Made by a program: the position numbers and the translations under genes
In this document: in pieces, positions 10,681 through 20,788 of the stretch
Layout of the letters: each line of letters begins with the position of its first letter
Position numbering within the stretch: the stretch's first letter is position 1
Origin: Botryotinia globosa
Taxonomy: Eukaryota > Ascomycota > Leotiomycetes > Helotiales > Sclerotiniaceae
Reading direction: 5' to 3'
NCBI GenBank assembly: GCA_014898425.1
Contig: RCSZ01000008.1
Location: 1,871,501 to 1,935,500 of the forward strand
Length of the DNA stretch: 64,000 nt
Notes under the pieces: generated by a model
Database searches by the model: none
What the model saw: the letters and a program-made list of their open reading frames with translations, nothing else
What the model was told of the DNA's origin: nothing

Positions 10681-12123
10681 TCACAATCCAAAGTACATGA
10701 ATCCCAGCACACCCATCATAAGCATGACTGCACTTCTCCCTAGTACATCCAATCTTCCCACATCACTTGTCGCCGAAGTACCACAGCATTCTCGATTATA
10801 TGTGACATTATTCCACTCAGCGGCGACTTCAAAAACACTTCCTTGTCCCACATTGTAGAAATCTACATTCAGGAACTTTGGTGGGAATCCCCAATCCCGC
10901 ACACATTGCTCGACATTCATTCCCAACGATCCATATCCCGTGGCATTATTCGTCTCATTCAGCAAATTTTGATATGGGACCAACAGCGAGATGCCCAGGA
11001 GATTGATATCATAGTTCAAATTATGATTTGTCATGTAGATGTGCGATTTCGCATCAGCATCGAGAAGATTGGGTGGACGTTGTGGTGTACATGGGAACGA
11101 GCGATTGGTGGGATCAAAAGGAGTTTCCCACATTTGTGTGAATTCGTCGAGAATCCATGGATAGGCGGTTTGATTTGCTTCGTAGTCCATGAAGAAGACG
11201 ACTCTCTTTCCGCTGAGAATCATGCTGGCGAGGGTTGGCCAATCATCGAGCGCCATGGGAATCTTGGGCGGCACGTATGCGTAGTTTTGGAGACCGGTTT
11301 CTTCGATAAATGGAATGTATTTGTCGACTTTGGAGTAATTTCCATTGCCGAGGAGAATGGTGACAACGTCGAAGGGGTGGGCTTGCACCCAATCGTAAAC
11401 TTCGCTCAGATAAGTTGTGATAGGACCGGCGTCCAATATATCACAGGAAGTATGGCAGAAATGTGGAATACTTCCATTCCATTGAATCTGAGCCTGTAAT
11501 AATCTGATGCCATCGTTAAGTTGGGTTGTCACATCCAATGCTTGATTTGCAGCCGCGCTACCACTTCTCACAAAGGGAGAATTGTGTGCGGATACTTCGG
11601 TGATGTTTCCGTAACTGCGGTCGCAGAATTCAACATAGTTGTTGCAAGGAGTGGTGTTGGTTGCTACGGCAGAGCTGGAAGTGGAGGTGGCTGTTGAATT
11701 GGATGTTCCATTGATGGCAGTGGTGGTGGTATGACGTCCTCCACCAGTTAGAACAATCTGGGTAGCGGAACTGGTTGATTCTGTTGCATTTCCGGTCAAC
11801 GTCTCTGTGCCTAATGCATAGATTGTAGTTGATCCCAAAGTCGTGGTGCGAGTGGTGGTGCTACCAGTTGAAGTCGAGACGATAGCTTTAGTCGATACAG
11901 GGGATGAAGATGTAGAAAGTGTGATTGTAGTGGAAAGAGAAAGATAAGACCCTGTAGGAGTTCTTAATTCCGACCCCGTTATTGTAGTTAAATCAGTTTC
12001 CGTTGAAGTGGAATCGGTGTTGGATCTTGAACTGGAAGTCGAACTCGAAGTACTTTCTGAAGTTGCTTGAGCATGCACTCCCGCAGCCAGTAAAGTGACT
12101 GAAAAGAGGCGAGAAAACAACAT
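10681..12123 (-). CDS. Secreted, probably GPI-anchored PLC-like phosphodiesterase
   Basis: A 480-aa intronless frame. I chose the ATG at 12123 over the one 45 bases upstream because MLFSRLFSVTLLAAGVHAQ is a clean signal peptide with an AHA/HAQ-type cleavage site. Residues about 20-165 are Ser/Thr-rich, likely an O-glycosylated cell-wall stalk. The catalytic-like barrel follows: NYVEFCDRSYGNITEVSAHN, then DGIRLLQAQI, FCHTSCDILDAGPI, HPFDVVTILLGNGN, RVVFFMDYEAN, and FLNVDFYNVGQGSVF. A hydrophobic C-terminus (AVMLMMGVLGFMYFGL) after a small-residue region fits a GPI-attachment signal. It has the fold of the PLC-like phosphodiesterase superfamily, but the reaction is unknown. The other member in this window (263-2190) lacks the Ser/Thr stalk and the GPI tail. 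Confidence 0.9.
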   Translation of the reverse strand: MLFSRLFSVTLLAAGVHAQATSESTSSSTSSSRSNTDSTSTETDLTTITGSELRTPTGSYLSLSTTITLSTSSSPVSTKAIVSTSTGSTTTRTTTLGSTTIYALGTETLTGNATESTSSATQIVLTGGGRHTTTTAINGTSNSTATSTSSSAVATNTTPCNNYVEFCDRSYGNITEVSAHNSPFVRSGSAAANQALDVTTQLNDGIRLLQAQIQWNGSIPHFCHTSCDILDAGPITTYLSEVYDWVQAHPFDVVTILLGNGNYSKVDKYIPFIEETGLQNYAYVPPKIPMALDDWPTLASMILSGKRVVFFMDYEANQTAYPWILDEFTQMWETPFDPTNRSFPCTPQRPPNLLDADAKSHIYMTNHNLNYDINLLGISLLVPYQNLLNETNNATGYGSLGMNVEQCVRDWGFPPKFLNVDFYNVGQGSVFEVAAEWNNVTYNRECCGTSATSDVGRLDVLGRSAVMLMMGVLGFMYFGL

Positions 12124-12168
12124 TTTTCCTACTGTGATTCTGCAGTGATTTCTTCGACGCCGAATCAC

Positions 12169-12430
12169 TCTGGCAGATCGGTAGATGGAATCGTGAATGT
12201 ATTCAAAATAAGGAGAAGATTCAAACGAGTGGAGAAGCTTTTGGGGGACGCGGTAGGTATAACTCGAATTCGAGAAGATTGGGGGAAAAGTTTAGATAGC
12301 GATAGGAATTTGGGATGGTGAAGGTCAAGGTGGGTGGGACTGGGATTTTCACAAGTCGACGTCAGAAGAAGAAGAAGAAGAAGAATTATTACTCTGATAG
12401 TCCGATTGCTCTGTAGGGAGTAAAAGGTGT
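12169..12430. other. Promoter-side spacer between PLC-like gene and hAT relic
   Basis: Upstream sequence of the PLC-like gene, of normal base composition, with a short AGA run at 12362-12383. The composition changes abruptly to AT-rich at 12439, where the transposon relic starts. Confidence 0.5.
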
Positions 12431-12438
12431 GTAAAGAG
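12431..12438. repeat. Left target-site duplication of hAT relic
   Basis: GTAAAGAG immediately precedes the left terminal inverted repeat. It matches GTAAAGGG after the right terminus at 7 of 8 positions. Eight bases is the duplication length of hAT elements. Confidence 0.75.
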
Positions 12439-12449
12439 TAGGGTTAGGC
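12439..12449 (+). repeat. Left terminal inverted repeat of hAT relic
   Basis: TAGGGTTAGGC pairs with the inverted right terminus at 14990-15000 with a single G/A difference, then AT-rich sequence follows on the inner side of both ends. Confidence 0.8.
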
Positions 12450-13698
12450 ATATATAATATAATATTTGAACATATTAGTCACCAAATTATGATATGTAAT
12501 ATTAGTCAAATAGATTATATATTGATTTTTTCAATGGAGTATTTCGAAGATATTTTGAAAAAAAAGGAAGAATTTGATTGGATTATATAAAAAAGGGAAT
12601 TTCCTTTAAAGTATTGAAATTTATATTTTCAAAAAAATCAATAATCTTATCTAATTCAATTTTAATATTATTATTAAAAATAAGATCATCTTTCAAATTC
12701 AGTATTAAATCTTTCCCTAAATTATTTAGAAATTATTGAATATAATCAATACTGTTTTTTGTAGTTTTCAATATTTGTATATTTATATAAATAAATACTA
12801 ATTTATTTATAATTTCGATTGAAAAACAGTTTTGAAGTTTAATTTGAATAAAATTTATATAAGAAAAAGCTTTTTTAAAGGATATACTATTTGTTGTAAT
12901 AACTAATAAATTAAAAACTAGTTTTAAAAGAAGAGGTATATTGTATCTCTATTAATAAATAATTAATTAATATAAATAATAAAATTGAAGAAAAATTTTA
13001 AGAGATAAAAGATGAAAAAACAATCTCAAATTTATTAGTATTTAATATAGAAAAAATGAAAATATAATTTTGTAGCAAAAAAAAAAGTTTCAATTTATAA
13101 TTATTTTTCAAAATATTGAAGATTTTGAATATTATCAATATAATTTTAAAAGATTGAAAGTATTTGTTTTTCAATAAAAATTTAAGAAATATATGAATGT
13201 TTTTTCTTTTAATGTATTTTTTATATATACTTTAAGTTTTTGTTTAAAAGAAATAATGAGATTTATATTAAAATGCGAAGAATCGAGAATGTATATTATA
13301 ATGTAAATAAATTAAAATTGTGAATTAAATCTGAAATTCTATTCTTTTTTATTAGTATATAAACAATAATTCTTGATATTTTATAAAAAAGATAATATAT
13401 TTTATTTTCGAAAATATTGAAAATAAATATTAATATCTATTTAATAAGAGTAAATGTGTATTAATAATACTTTATTCGATTCAGATATCTTTTGTACTTT
13501 ATATATAAATTGAAGAATATTATAAAGTGATTGAAGCTTTTACTAGAAGAAGTTATTGTTTAGTATATGAAGAGAATGTGTTGAATTTGAGTGTATAGTA
13601 TATCTTTGTAATGCTAATTGAATATATAGAATAAATTCAAGTATTTTAATTTGAATATTTCATTTTGTTGGTATTATTTTAATCAAAGTATAAATCTT

Positions 13699-13929
13699 TT
13701 AATAGTTCAATTTTATAATAAATCTTAAAAAAGAGAGTTCTTTTAGAGATTTAATAAAATAAATGATAATATTCGAAATCTCTTTGAAAAAAGAATTTAA
13801 AAATATTTCAATCTGATTTTCAAATATATTTTTCCTAGGAAATAGTAAATCTTTGATGATAAGCTGTAATCTATACGAATCATAAGGAATAGAGTGAATA
13901 TATTTAAATTCGGGGTTATTTTTTATCAA
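13699..13929 (-). pseudogene. hAT transposase fragment
   Basis: An open 76-codon stretch in a region otherwise full of stops. It contains SIPYDSYRLQLIIKDLL. Fungal hAT transposases commonly have a CDSH.LQL..KD core at this place, the conserved C-x2-H of the family. Here both the Cys and the His positions read Tyr (TAT). TGT-to-TAT and CAT-to-TAT are precisely the TpG-to-TpA and CpA-to-TpA changes made by RIP. The fragment is non-functional. The family assignment rests on my recall of the motif plus the terminal structure of the element. Confidence 0.65.
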
Positions 13930-14989
13930 TTATTAATATTTGTATTAAATAGAGTATATATTAAAAGAAAAAGTATATCATTTTGAAAGATTACTTTTGA
14001 TAATCTTTCGAATGATAGTAACAATATAATTCAAAATAAATTGAATGTCTTAAATACTTTTATTGATAGTAGAGCTTTTTTAATAGTAAAATTGAACTTC
14101 CATTATAAAAGAGATATTTTCAATTTGTATATTAGTAATATTCATACTATTATTGTTTATAAATTAAATACAAAATGAAATATCGGCAATACTTTCAATT
14201 TGCTTTTTGATATAATTGTAGATAGAATTGAGTAGATCTGTATTGAATTTCTTATAACTAAAGAAAATGAATTTAATATATTAAAAGAATACTTACTATT
14301 CAAATGTTTTATAAAATAAGAAATAAATTGTTGAAATGAAAATGATTTTGATAAAGAATATTTCGATAGGAATTTCGGATTTTTCGAATAAACTAATGAT
14401 AGTAGTAATAGATTTATATATTCTGATAAGAAAAGTTTGATATTTAATATATTTGAAAAGATAACAAACCTGAAATTGAATAATATTCTATATTTTTTTG
14501 TAACTATAATATTTATACTCTATCTAATCAACTTTAAACTTTTTATTTACTTTTATTCAATTGAATTAATAATTGTATAATACTCGAATGATATTGTTTT
14601 GTTTGTTATACTTTATATTATCAAAATAATGAATAAATTAATAAAAATAATAATATTGTAATTGAAAATAAATAATATAGAGAATATATAAATTAAAAAG
14701 AGAAATAAAAGCTTAAAAGAAAATCTGTATATATCAATAAAAATAAATGAATCTAATTGGTTGAATAAGCAATCTAACTTTTTACTAATAAGAAATATAA
14801 CAAATACTCTTTTATAATAACTTTTTTAATTATTTATTAAAGAATACCTTCGAATTTTCCCCATTTTTATTTATTTTAAAAATTTAATTGATTATTAAAT
14901 TATATATATAATCTTAATGTAATATTTTATATTAATCAAAAAACGTTATATTATAAAAATATGTAATCCTTAGCTAGATTATATAATTT

Positions 14990-15000
14990 GCCCAACCCTA
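14990..15000 (-). repeat. Right terminal inverted repeat of hAT relic
   Basis: GCCCAACCCTA is the inverted partner of 12439-12449. It is the less mutated copy (TAGGGTTGGGC when read inward). Confidence 0.8.
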
Positions 15001-15008
15001 GTAAAGGG
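15001..15008. repeat. Right target-site duplication of hAT relic
   Basis: GTAAAGGG directly follows the right terminus and differs from the left copy GTAAAGAG by one G/A transition. Confidence 0.75.
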
Positions 15009-15360
15009 CAGAATGTTACCCAATTTGGAATGATGGATCACGTGGATAAAACATTGAACAAGACACGGACACCACAGTGGATAGTGGATACGCAATTCAA
15101 AAGCCCCCTTTGAGGAATTGAAGTCTTGAAGATATACAAAGTAGGTATATTTAAAGTATCCTTATTATATAACAGCCAGCCAGTCAAACTAATGTCAAAA
15201 ATCACAATTGAACTCTACCTACCTAGGTAGTACAGTAAACCCAAACCCTTCAGTCCCTTTACCACATCACCACTGGTCCACATCATCCAAATGTCTTACA
15301 ATTGTATCAAATAGAGTTTCACAAAAGCTCATTATAATTTTCTGCGTCTTCTTGTCATCG

Positions 15361-15700
15361 GCCTCTTATATCTCTTATATCTTTTATATTTTTTATATTT
15401 TTTTATATCTCTTATATCTCTTATATTTTTTTATATCTCTTATATCTCTTATATCTCTTATATCTCTTATATCTCTTATATCTCTTATATCTCTTATATT
15501 TTTTATATTTTTTATATCTCTTATATTTCTTATATCTCTTATATCTCTTATATCTCTTATATCTCTTATATCTCTTATATCTCTTATATCTCTTATATCT
15601 CTTATATCTCTTATATCTCTTATATCTCTTATATCTCTTATATCTCTTATATCTCTTATATCCTCTATCTCTTATACCCTCTATCTCTCACACCTCTCAC
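15361..15700. repeat. 9-bp minisatellite, unit TTATATCTC
   Basis: More than 30 near-perfect tandem copies with occasional TTATATTTT variants, grading at the right end into CTCTATCTCTTATACC and CACACCTCT units. The Ile-Ser-Leu repeat ORF read through it is an artefact of a 9-bp (in-frame) unit. Confidence 0.95.
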
Positions 15701-16734
15701 ACCTCTCACACCTCTTCTTTTCTGAAAACACCAGTGACCACTGACCAGTCACCAGTCCCACCTTCTCTCCCAATTCCATGGTCCAACTTCCAAGCCTCAT
15801 TCCCGCCCCTCCTTTCTCACAGCCAAGACGGCTATTCCAGGATGAGATCCATTGGGAACCACCCAACCTCATCTTGCTGCATAGATCCGAGTCTAGGATT
15901 ACGGACATTTCCTCCCTAAGCAAAGCACTTGAAATAACAAGGTGCAGAATATCGGCAGAGAGTCAATCATGAATCATGATTGATTAAGGGTCTAGATGAT
16001 ATTATAGTATATTATACCATACTATGTATACCATACCATCTTATCCTACCACCAATACATACTCCATAGGTAACTCAAGTTTGGAAAGGGAAGAAAAACT
16101 CTCCTGCTTTGATCATCTAACCTTACTTAATCGCCAAGTGTACCGGTGGCATTCTTTTACCAATAAACAAACAAATAAAAAAGAAGCAGTCGAGCCAGTA
16201 CTGTACAGTACAGTACACTCCCATACCGTACCGTACCGTCCCGTAACCTTATCGATATCCCCAATATCCCAATTCTCGTATTCACAATCTTGTCTTGTCT
16301 TGTCAATGAGTGATAGACAAAGAGACATAGAGACCTAGAGATCTATAGACCTATAGATCTCTACCGGTATCATCGGAGAAACCCCCCCTTCCCCCTTCCT
16401 CATCCCTAAAACTGCGCCTCGATGTACCTCAGCTCAATACCGTATCGATGAGTAGGTACTAGGTACTAGGTAGGTGTTACATTCTCACGTTCTCAAGCTT
16501 ACCTATCGAACCACTACTTCGTATTACTCAAGCTTTTGGGTGTTGGATAACATGATGCTCAGGGGGATGATTTTCATATTCTTATTCTTCTTAGCAATTC
16601 TAGAATTCTAGAATTCTCCAGGGCTCACAGCGGATCCAGTATATCCAGTATATGCAGCACCACCAACACCACCAACACCAACAACACCAAGCTTTGATGA
16701 AAAGGGTAGCATATATATATACATACTATATACT

Positions 16735-16886
16735 ACATACTATATATATACAACTATATACTATATACTATATATTACATATTACATATTACATACTACA
16801 TACTACATACTACATACTACATACTACATACTACACACTACATACTACATACTACATACTACACACTACATACTACATACTACATA
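16735..16886. repeat. 7-bp tandem repeat, unit ACTACAT
   Basis: TATACTA/TACATAC-type units repeat about twenty times with small variants (ACTATAT, ATTACAT, ACTACAC). Confidence 0.9.
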
Positions 16887-17387
16887 TGTACAACTACATC
16901 AGTGGCGCTTTTTCCTTCTTCTTCTTTTCTTTTCTTTCCTCTCTTCTCACCATCTCCCCGTCTCGCCTGTTTCCTGACTCTCGTCTCGTCTCGTCTCGTC
17001 CCGTCCCGTCTGTAAAAAACCTGTTTGTATTTATTTGCTATATGTACAAATTCAACCTCCCGACCCAACCACCACCTAGTAGGTATCTAAATGGTTTCAA
17101 AGCGTCAAGCCATTCCAATCACTCCAGAGTCCAGAATCCAGATCTATCTTTGTAGAGAATTGATTGACTGTCAACTTTCAAGCTTCCTCCAAGCTCCAAC
17201 ACGAAAAAGCCAGTTCTCGACGCGCAAGATTACTCAGGACCCTCTTTGACTAAAATGTCAATCCATGTATCAAAGTGTCCAAGCCCCCCTGTGTGTGTGT
17301 GTGTAGTATGTACTTTGTAGGTACCATGGTTTCGATGATGTCGATAAGAATGAGTCGTAGGGTAAATCTAATTGTTTCCAATCTTAT

Positions 17388-17520
17388 TATTTTATTTTAT
17401 TTTATTTTATTTTATTTTATTTTATTTTATTTTATTTTATTTTATTTTATTTTATTTTATTTTATTTTATTTTATTTTATTTTATTTTATTTTATTTTAT
17501 TTTATTTTATTTTATTTTAT
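17388..17520. repeat. Pentanucleotide microsatellite TTTTA
   Basis: An uninterrupted TTTTA run of about 27 copies. Its purity suggests recent expansion. Poly-FILFY reading frames over it are artefacts. Confidence 0.97.
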
Positions 17521-18025
17521 TTATCAAGTCATATTTGTGAGCATTGGAAATATCCAGTGACGCTCTTATTATTCATTGTCTTTATTATCATCTCTACCGT
17601 ATAATACATGCCGTTTCTCTACTAATAAACTAACATCGGTGAAAACTGGGTACTGGTCAAGTAGAATCAAGCTTTGGGTGAGGAATTGCATAGAGGAAGT
17701 GAGAGGAGAAATATCAGTGGATGATTATCTGATATCGATCCTAGTATCCTTCTGCCGTCTTTCATTTTTTGGATGGATCGATTTTTGATGGTTTGTTGAT
17801 TGGGTTTTTGGATTGTGCTCTTCCATCATTGTCGTCGTCCTTGTCTGTCACTCATCGCTCACTCACTCACTCACATTTGATATCCATCCATCTACATAGA
17901 TAGGATTTGTGAAAGTGTCCAAAGAGTTAGTCATCAACCCAATTCCCTCATCTCGTCTCAATTCAATTCCAACGGCAATCAATAACCTCATCTCATCTCA
18001 TCTCACCTCACCACCCAATCTCACC

Positions 18026-19176
18026 ATGGGTTTCTTCCCCAATCGAAAACGTCAAGAAGCATTCCCAGCTCAACAAACAGGAACCATAGCCCCAGAAGGT
18101 CGCACCACAGACAAAAGTTCCGATCGAACATTGACTCCCGGTGACGATTCACATCATGTCTCGACGGCGGGCGTGGATATCAAGAGAGCTACCATGGCGA
18201 GGAAGAGAGCTATTTATATCACCAGTTTCTTGTATCTGATCGCTGTTATCTTTTTAATTCTGGCAAGTTTTGATGTTCTAGACTGTCACCCATTGCTATT
18301 GCCATCACCATCCCCCCCATATCTCAACTCATCTCAATCTCCTCCCTCATCTTCTAAAACTAATACCAATCTCAGACAATCATCGGCAATATAAACAACC
18401 GTGCCGTCATCCGCGATACCTGGTTCTTCCGACTCGATCTAACCAACATCATTCCCGAATCCGTCGGCGGTGGCATCACACTCCAAAACTCTCTCGCCCG
18501 ATCCCTTGGCCTCCACGATTTCTACCAAGTCGGCCTCTGGAATTTCTGCGAAGGCTACAACGATGAAGGCATCACCGCTTGCTCCACCCCCCGAAACCTC
18601 TATTGGTTCAACCCCGTCGATATCCTCCTCGATGAACTTCTCGCCGGCGCAACCATTGCTCTCCCCGCTCAAATCAACAATATCCTCAGTCTCATCCGCA
18701 TCGCTAGTCACATCATGTTTGGTTTCTTCATCACCGGTGTCGTTATGAGTTTCTGCAACATCTTCCTCTCCTTCTTCACCATCTACTCGCGTTGGATTTC
18801 CGGCTTCTACGCCATCTGGACATTCATCTCTGCGCTTCTCGTCACCACGGCGGCAATTATCGCCACGGTTATGTTTATCATTTTCCGTAATACGGTGACG
18901 AGCCAAGCGGGCTTGAATATTGGCGCGAGTGTGGGAACCCAGATGTTTGCCTTTATGTGGATCGGTGCGTCCTGTGTGATTATCGCGTGGGTGATTCATG
19001 TGGGTATGTGTTGTTGTGGGGCCAGTCGGAGGGATGTGAAGAGTGGGAGGAGGATGGGCAGTAAGAAGGCGTATTCCAGTGGCGTTATGCCCGTCGGGAT
19101 GGAGGAGAAGCGGGGTGGGAAGAATAGGACGATTCCGGGGTTTGGGAGGAGGAAGACGGCGGGGGAAGTGGTTTAG
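18026..19176 (+). CDS. SUR7/PalI family four-transmembrane protein
   Basis: The ATG at 18026 has a strong CACCATGG context. The model is exons 18026-18262 and 18376-19176, giving 345 aa. After a polar cytosolic N-terminus, TM1 is at about residues 62-82 (IYITSFLYLIAVIFLIL). An extracellular loop follows with GNINNRAVIRDTWFF and WNFCEGY...ITACSTP, the two-Cys signature of SUR7/PalI proteins. Three more TM segments follow (HIMFGFFITGVVMSF; ISALLVTTAAIIATVMFI; FMWIGASCVIIAWVI) and then a basic tail. The family organises plasma-membrane eisosome/MCC domains or takes part in pH signalling; which applies here is not clear. The intron fits only if it uses a GC donor (GCAAGT at 18263) with a CTAAT branch and CAG acceptor; this is phase 0 and restores the family motif LIL-TIIGN. 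Confidence 0.92.
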
Positions 19177-20788
19177 GTTAGTTTTGGTTAGGTTGTGATT
19201 CCTTGTAGGGGGTTGCTTCTTTTTCTTTTCTTCTTCTTCCTCTGGATGATTGGATAAAAGGTGGATCGAACGGGGAATATCGTACATATTATAGAGTGAG
19301 AGTGGAAGAACATATGGATATCCATATACATCGATGAACATCAACATCAACATCAACATCAAACATCCAATCCAGAGCATAAAAATACAAACAAAAATGC
19401 GGCGGAAGTATATATATACACATATATATACATACATTCACAATACAAAAGTTAAAGTCATGAAGATTGGGGTATCAGGAGATATATTGGGACATGGGAC
19501 ATGGGACATGGCGTTAGTAGATGGATAGAGATAGATTATCGGCGGCTGATTGTTGCTGGATATCTATGTAGATAGATTTATACAGGGTAGGCTATGTAGC
19601 CTTGGGGAGTTTTTTGTATGTAGGAGTTGGGAGGTTTGGGAATAGAGGGAATCTTGGGAATGAGGGAGAGGGATGGGATGGGAGGGATGGGATGGGAGAG
19701 ATGGGATGGGAGAGATGGGATGGGATGGGATAGGATAGGAGAGGAGAGAATTGAAGAGAATTGAAGAGAATTGACGAGAATTGACGAGCTTGAGAAAAGA
19801 AAATAGAAAATAGAGGGGATCTTATATATAAGATATAGATAGAGTAAGATGAGATAACATGTAAGAATATATTATTTTATATAGATATTCCGAATTAATG
19901 ATTATAGATTGTAAATGAAAGATTGAGTGAGGGAATGATGTTTTTTGTATAGTTAATTTTCTATTTATTTATGTAGGTATTTATTTGAATAATTGGATTG
20001 AATAATTGGATTGAATAGGAGAGGGTTTTATACGGGATTGGATAATGAGGAGGGATAGAGGGGGGATAGAGGGGGGAGAAAAAAAAGAGGGAGGATTGAG
20101 AATAAAGAGTTAATAGAGTATCTATCTATCTATCTATCTATCTAAATAATAATATATATAACAAAAGGAAAGAGGAGGAAACTTCTTTGTCTAAATAGAT
20201 GAATATCTAGTAAGTTGGTACTTGGCTTGATAGTAGTGTGGAAGGAAGGAAGTAGGTGGGTATTTGAGTAGAAATTCAGGAGTGGATTTTCTTTTTCTTG
20301 ATTTCTGTTTCTTGATTTCTGTTTCTTGATTTCTGTGTTTGGTTTCTGTGTTTGGTTTGTGTTTGGTTGAATGGATGGGTGGCTAGACGGGTGAAGAGGG
20401 GTGAAGAGAGGTGATTCTGTTTTGAGATATAGTATCAAGTTTGATGCTTTTATAGAGTCGGTAGGTATTTCACTTTGTGTTCTGAATATCGAATAAGAGC
20501 TAGTAAAATGCCATAGTGAAGATAGAGAAAGAGGAACAGAATATTGTCGATTTTCTGTTAATTCAACATCAAGCTTCATGCCTTTCTACTGAGAATCTAT
20601 TTCTATTCTCTCTTCAGAGTTTTCTGGTTCTTCAACATGGTATGGTATAGCTTATACTGAGTGAGCATTTCTATTGAATCAATGAGATGGGGAAGTATTT
20701 CTTTGATGGAAGAAATATTAAGGTCATGTGTTTATTGAAGGCTTGTGTATTTCTCTCTCATATATACTTATACTTATACACCAACCAC
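19177..20788. other. Intergenic region with simple repeats
   Basis: No gene supported. It contains ATCAAC repeats (about 19337-19366), GGGATGGGAGA-type repeats (about 19676-19745), a CTAT run (20121-20145) and TTTCTTGATTTCTG direct repeats (20290-20335). The 145-codon minus frame at 20142-20579 is low complexity and not convincing. Confidence 0.55.

Larger units (their letters stand above)
12439..15000 (-). mobile_element. RIP-degraded hAT-family DNA transposon relic
   Basis: A 2,562-bp block of extreme AT content with sharp edges. The left end reads TAGGGTTAGGC and the reverse complement of the right end reads TAGGGTTGGGC (10/11 match). The likely original CAGGGTTGGGC would resemble many hAT termini; both CA-to-TA and G-to-A changes are of RIP type. 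The ends are flanked by an imperfect 8-bp target duplication. Inside, all frames are dense with stops except a short minus-strand stretch (13929-13699) that resembles fungal hAT transposases. The element is therefore a dead class II transposon whose transposase lay on the minus strand. Full-length hAT elements are usually somewhat longer, so an internal deletion is possible. Confidence 0.8.
15009..18025. other. Repeat-rich intergenic region upstream of the SUR7-like gene
   Basis: About 3 kb without a supported gene. It holds three tandem arrays (entered separately), tandem GTACC/GTACA motifs at 16198-16245, short palindromes (CTAGAATTCTAG near 16600-16612) and a CT-rich run (17820-18020) that is probably the promoter and 5' UTR of the SUR7-like gene. 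Long ORFs here are repeat translations. Confidence 0.6.

Noticed and set aside
10843..11499. 218-codon plus-strand ORF
   Set aside because: Lies opposite the PLC-like phosphodiesterase, whose minus-strand frame has signal peptide, domain motifs and a GPI-like tail.
15208..15744. 178-codon plus-strand ORF with an Ile-Ser-Leu repeat
   Set aside because: It is a translation of the 9-bp TTATATCTC minisatellite; open frames are automatic when the unit is a multiple of three.
17275..17604. 109-codon ORF rich in Phe/Ile/Leu/Tyr
   Set aside because: Produced by the pure TTTTA microsatellite; no start context, splice signals or non-repeat coding sequence.
18439..19437. 332-codon minus-strand ORF antisense to the SUR7-like gene
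   Set aside because: Shadow frame of a real gene; composition is His/Thr/Arg/Asp artefact and the sense strand encodes a clear membrane protein.
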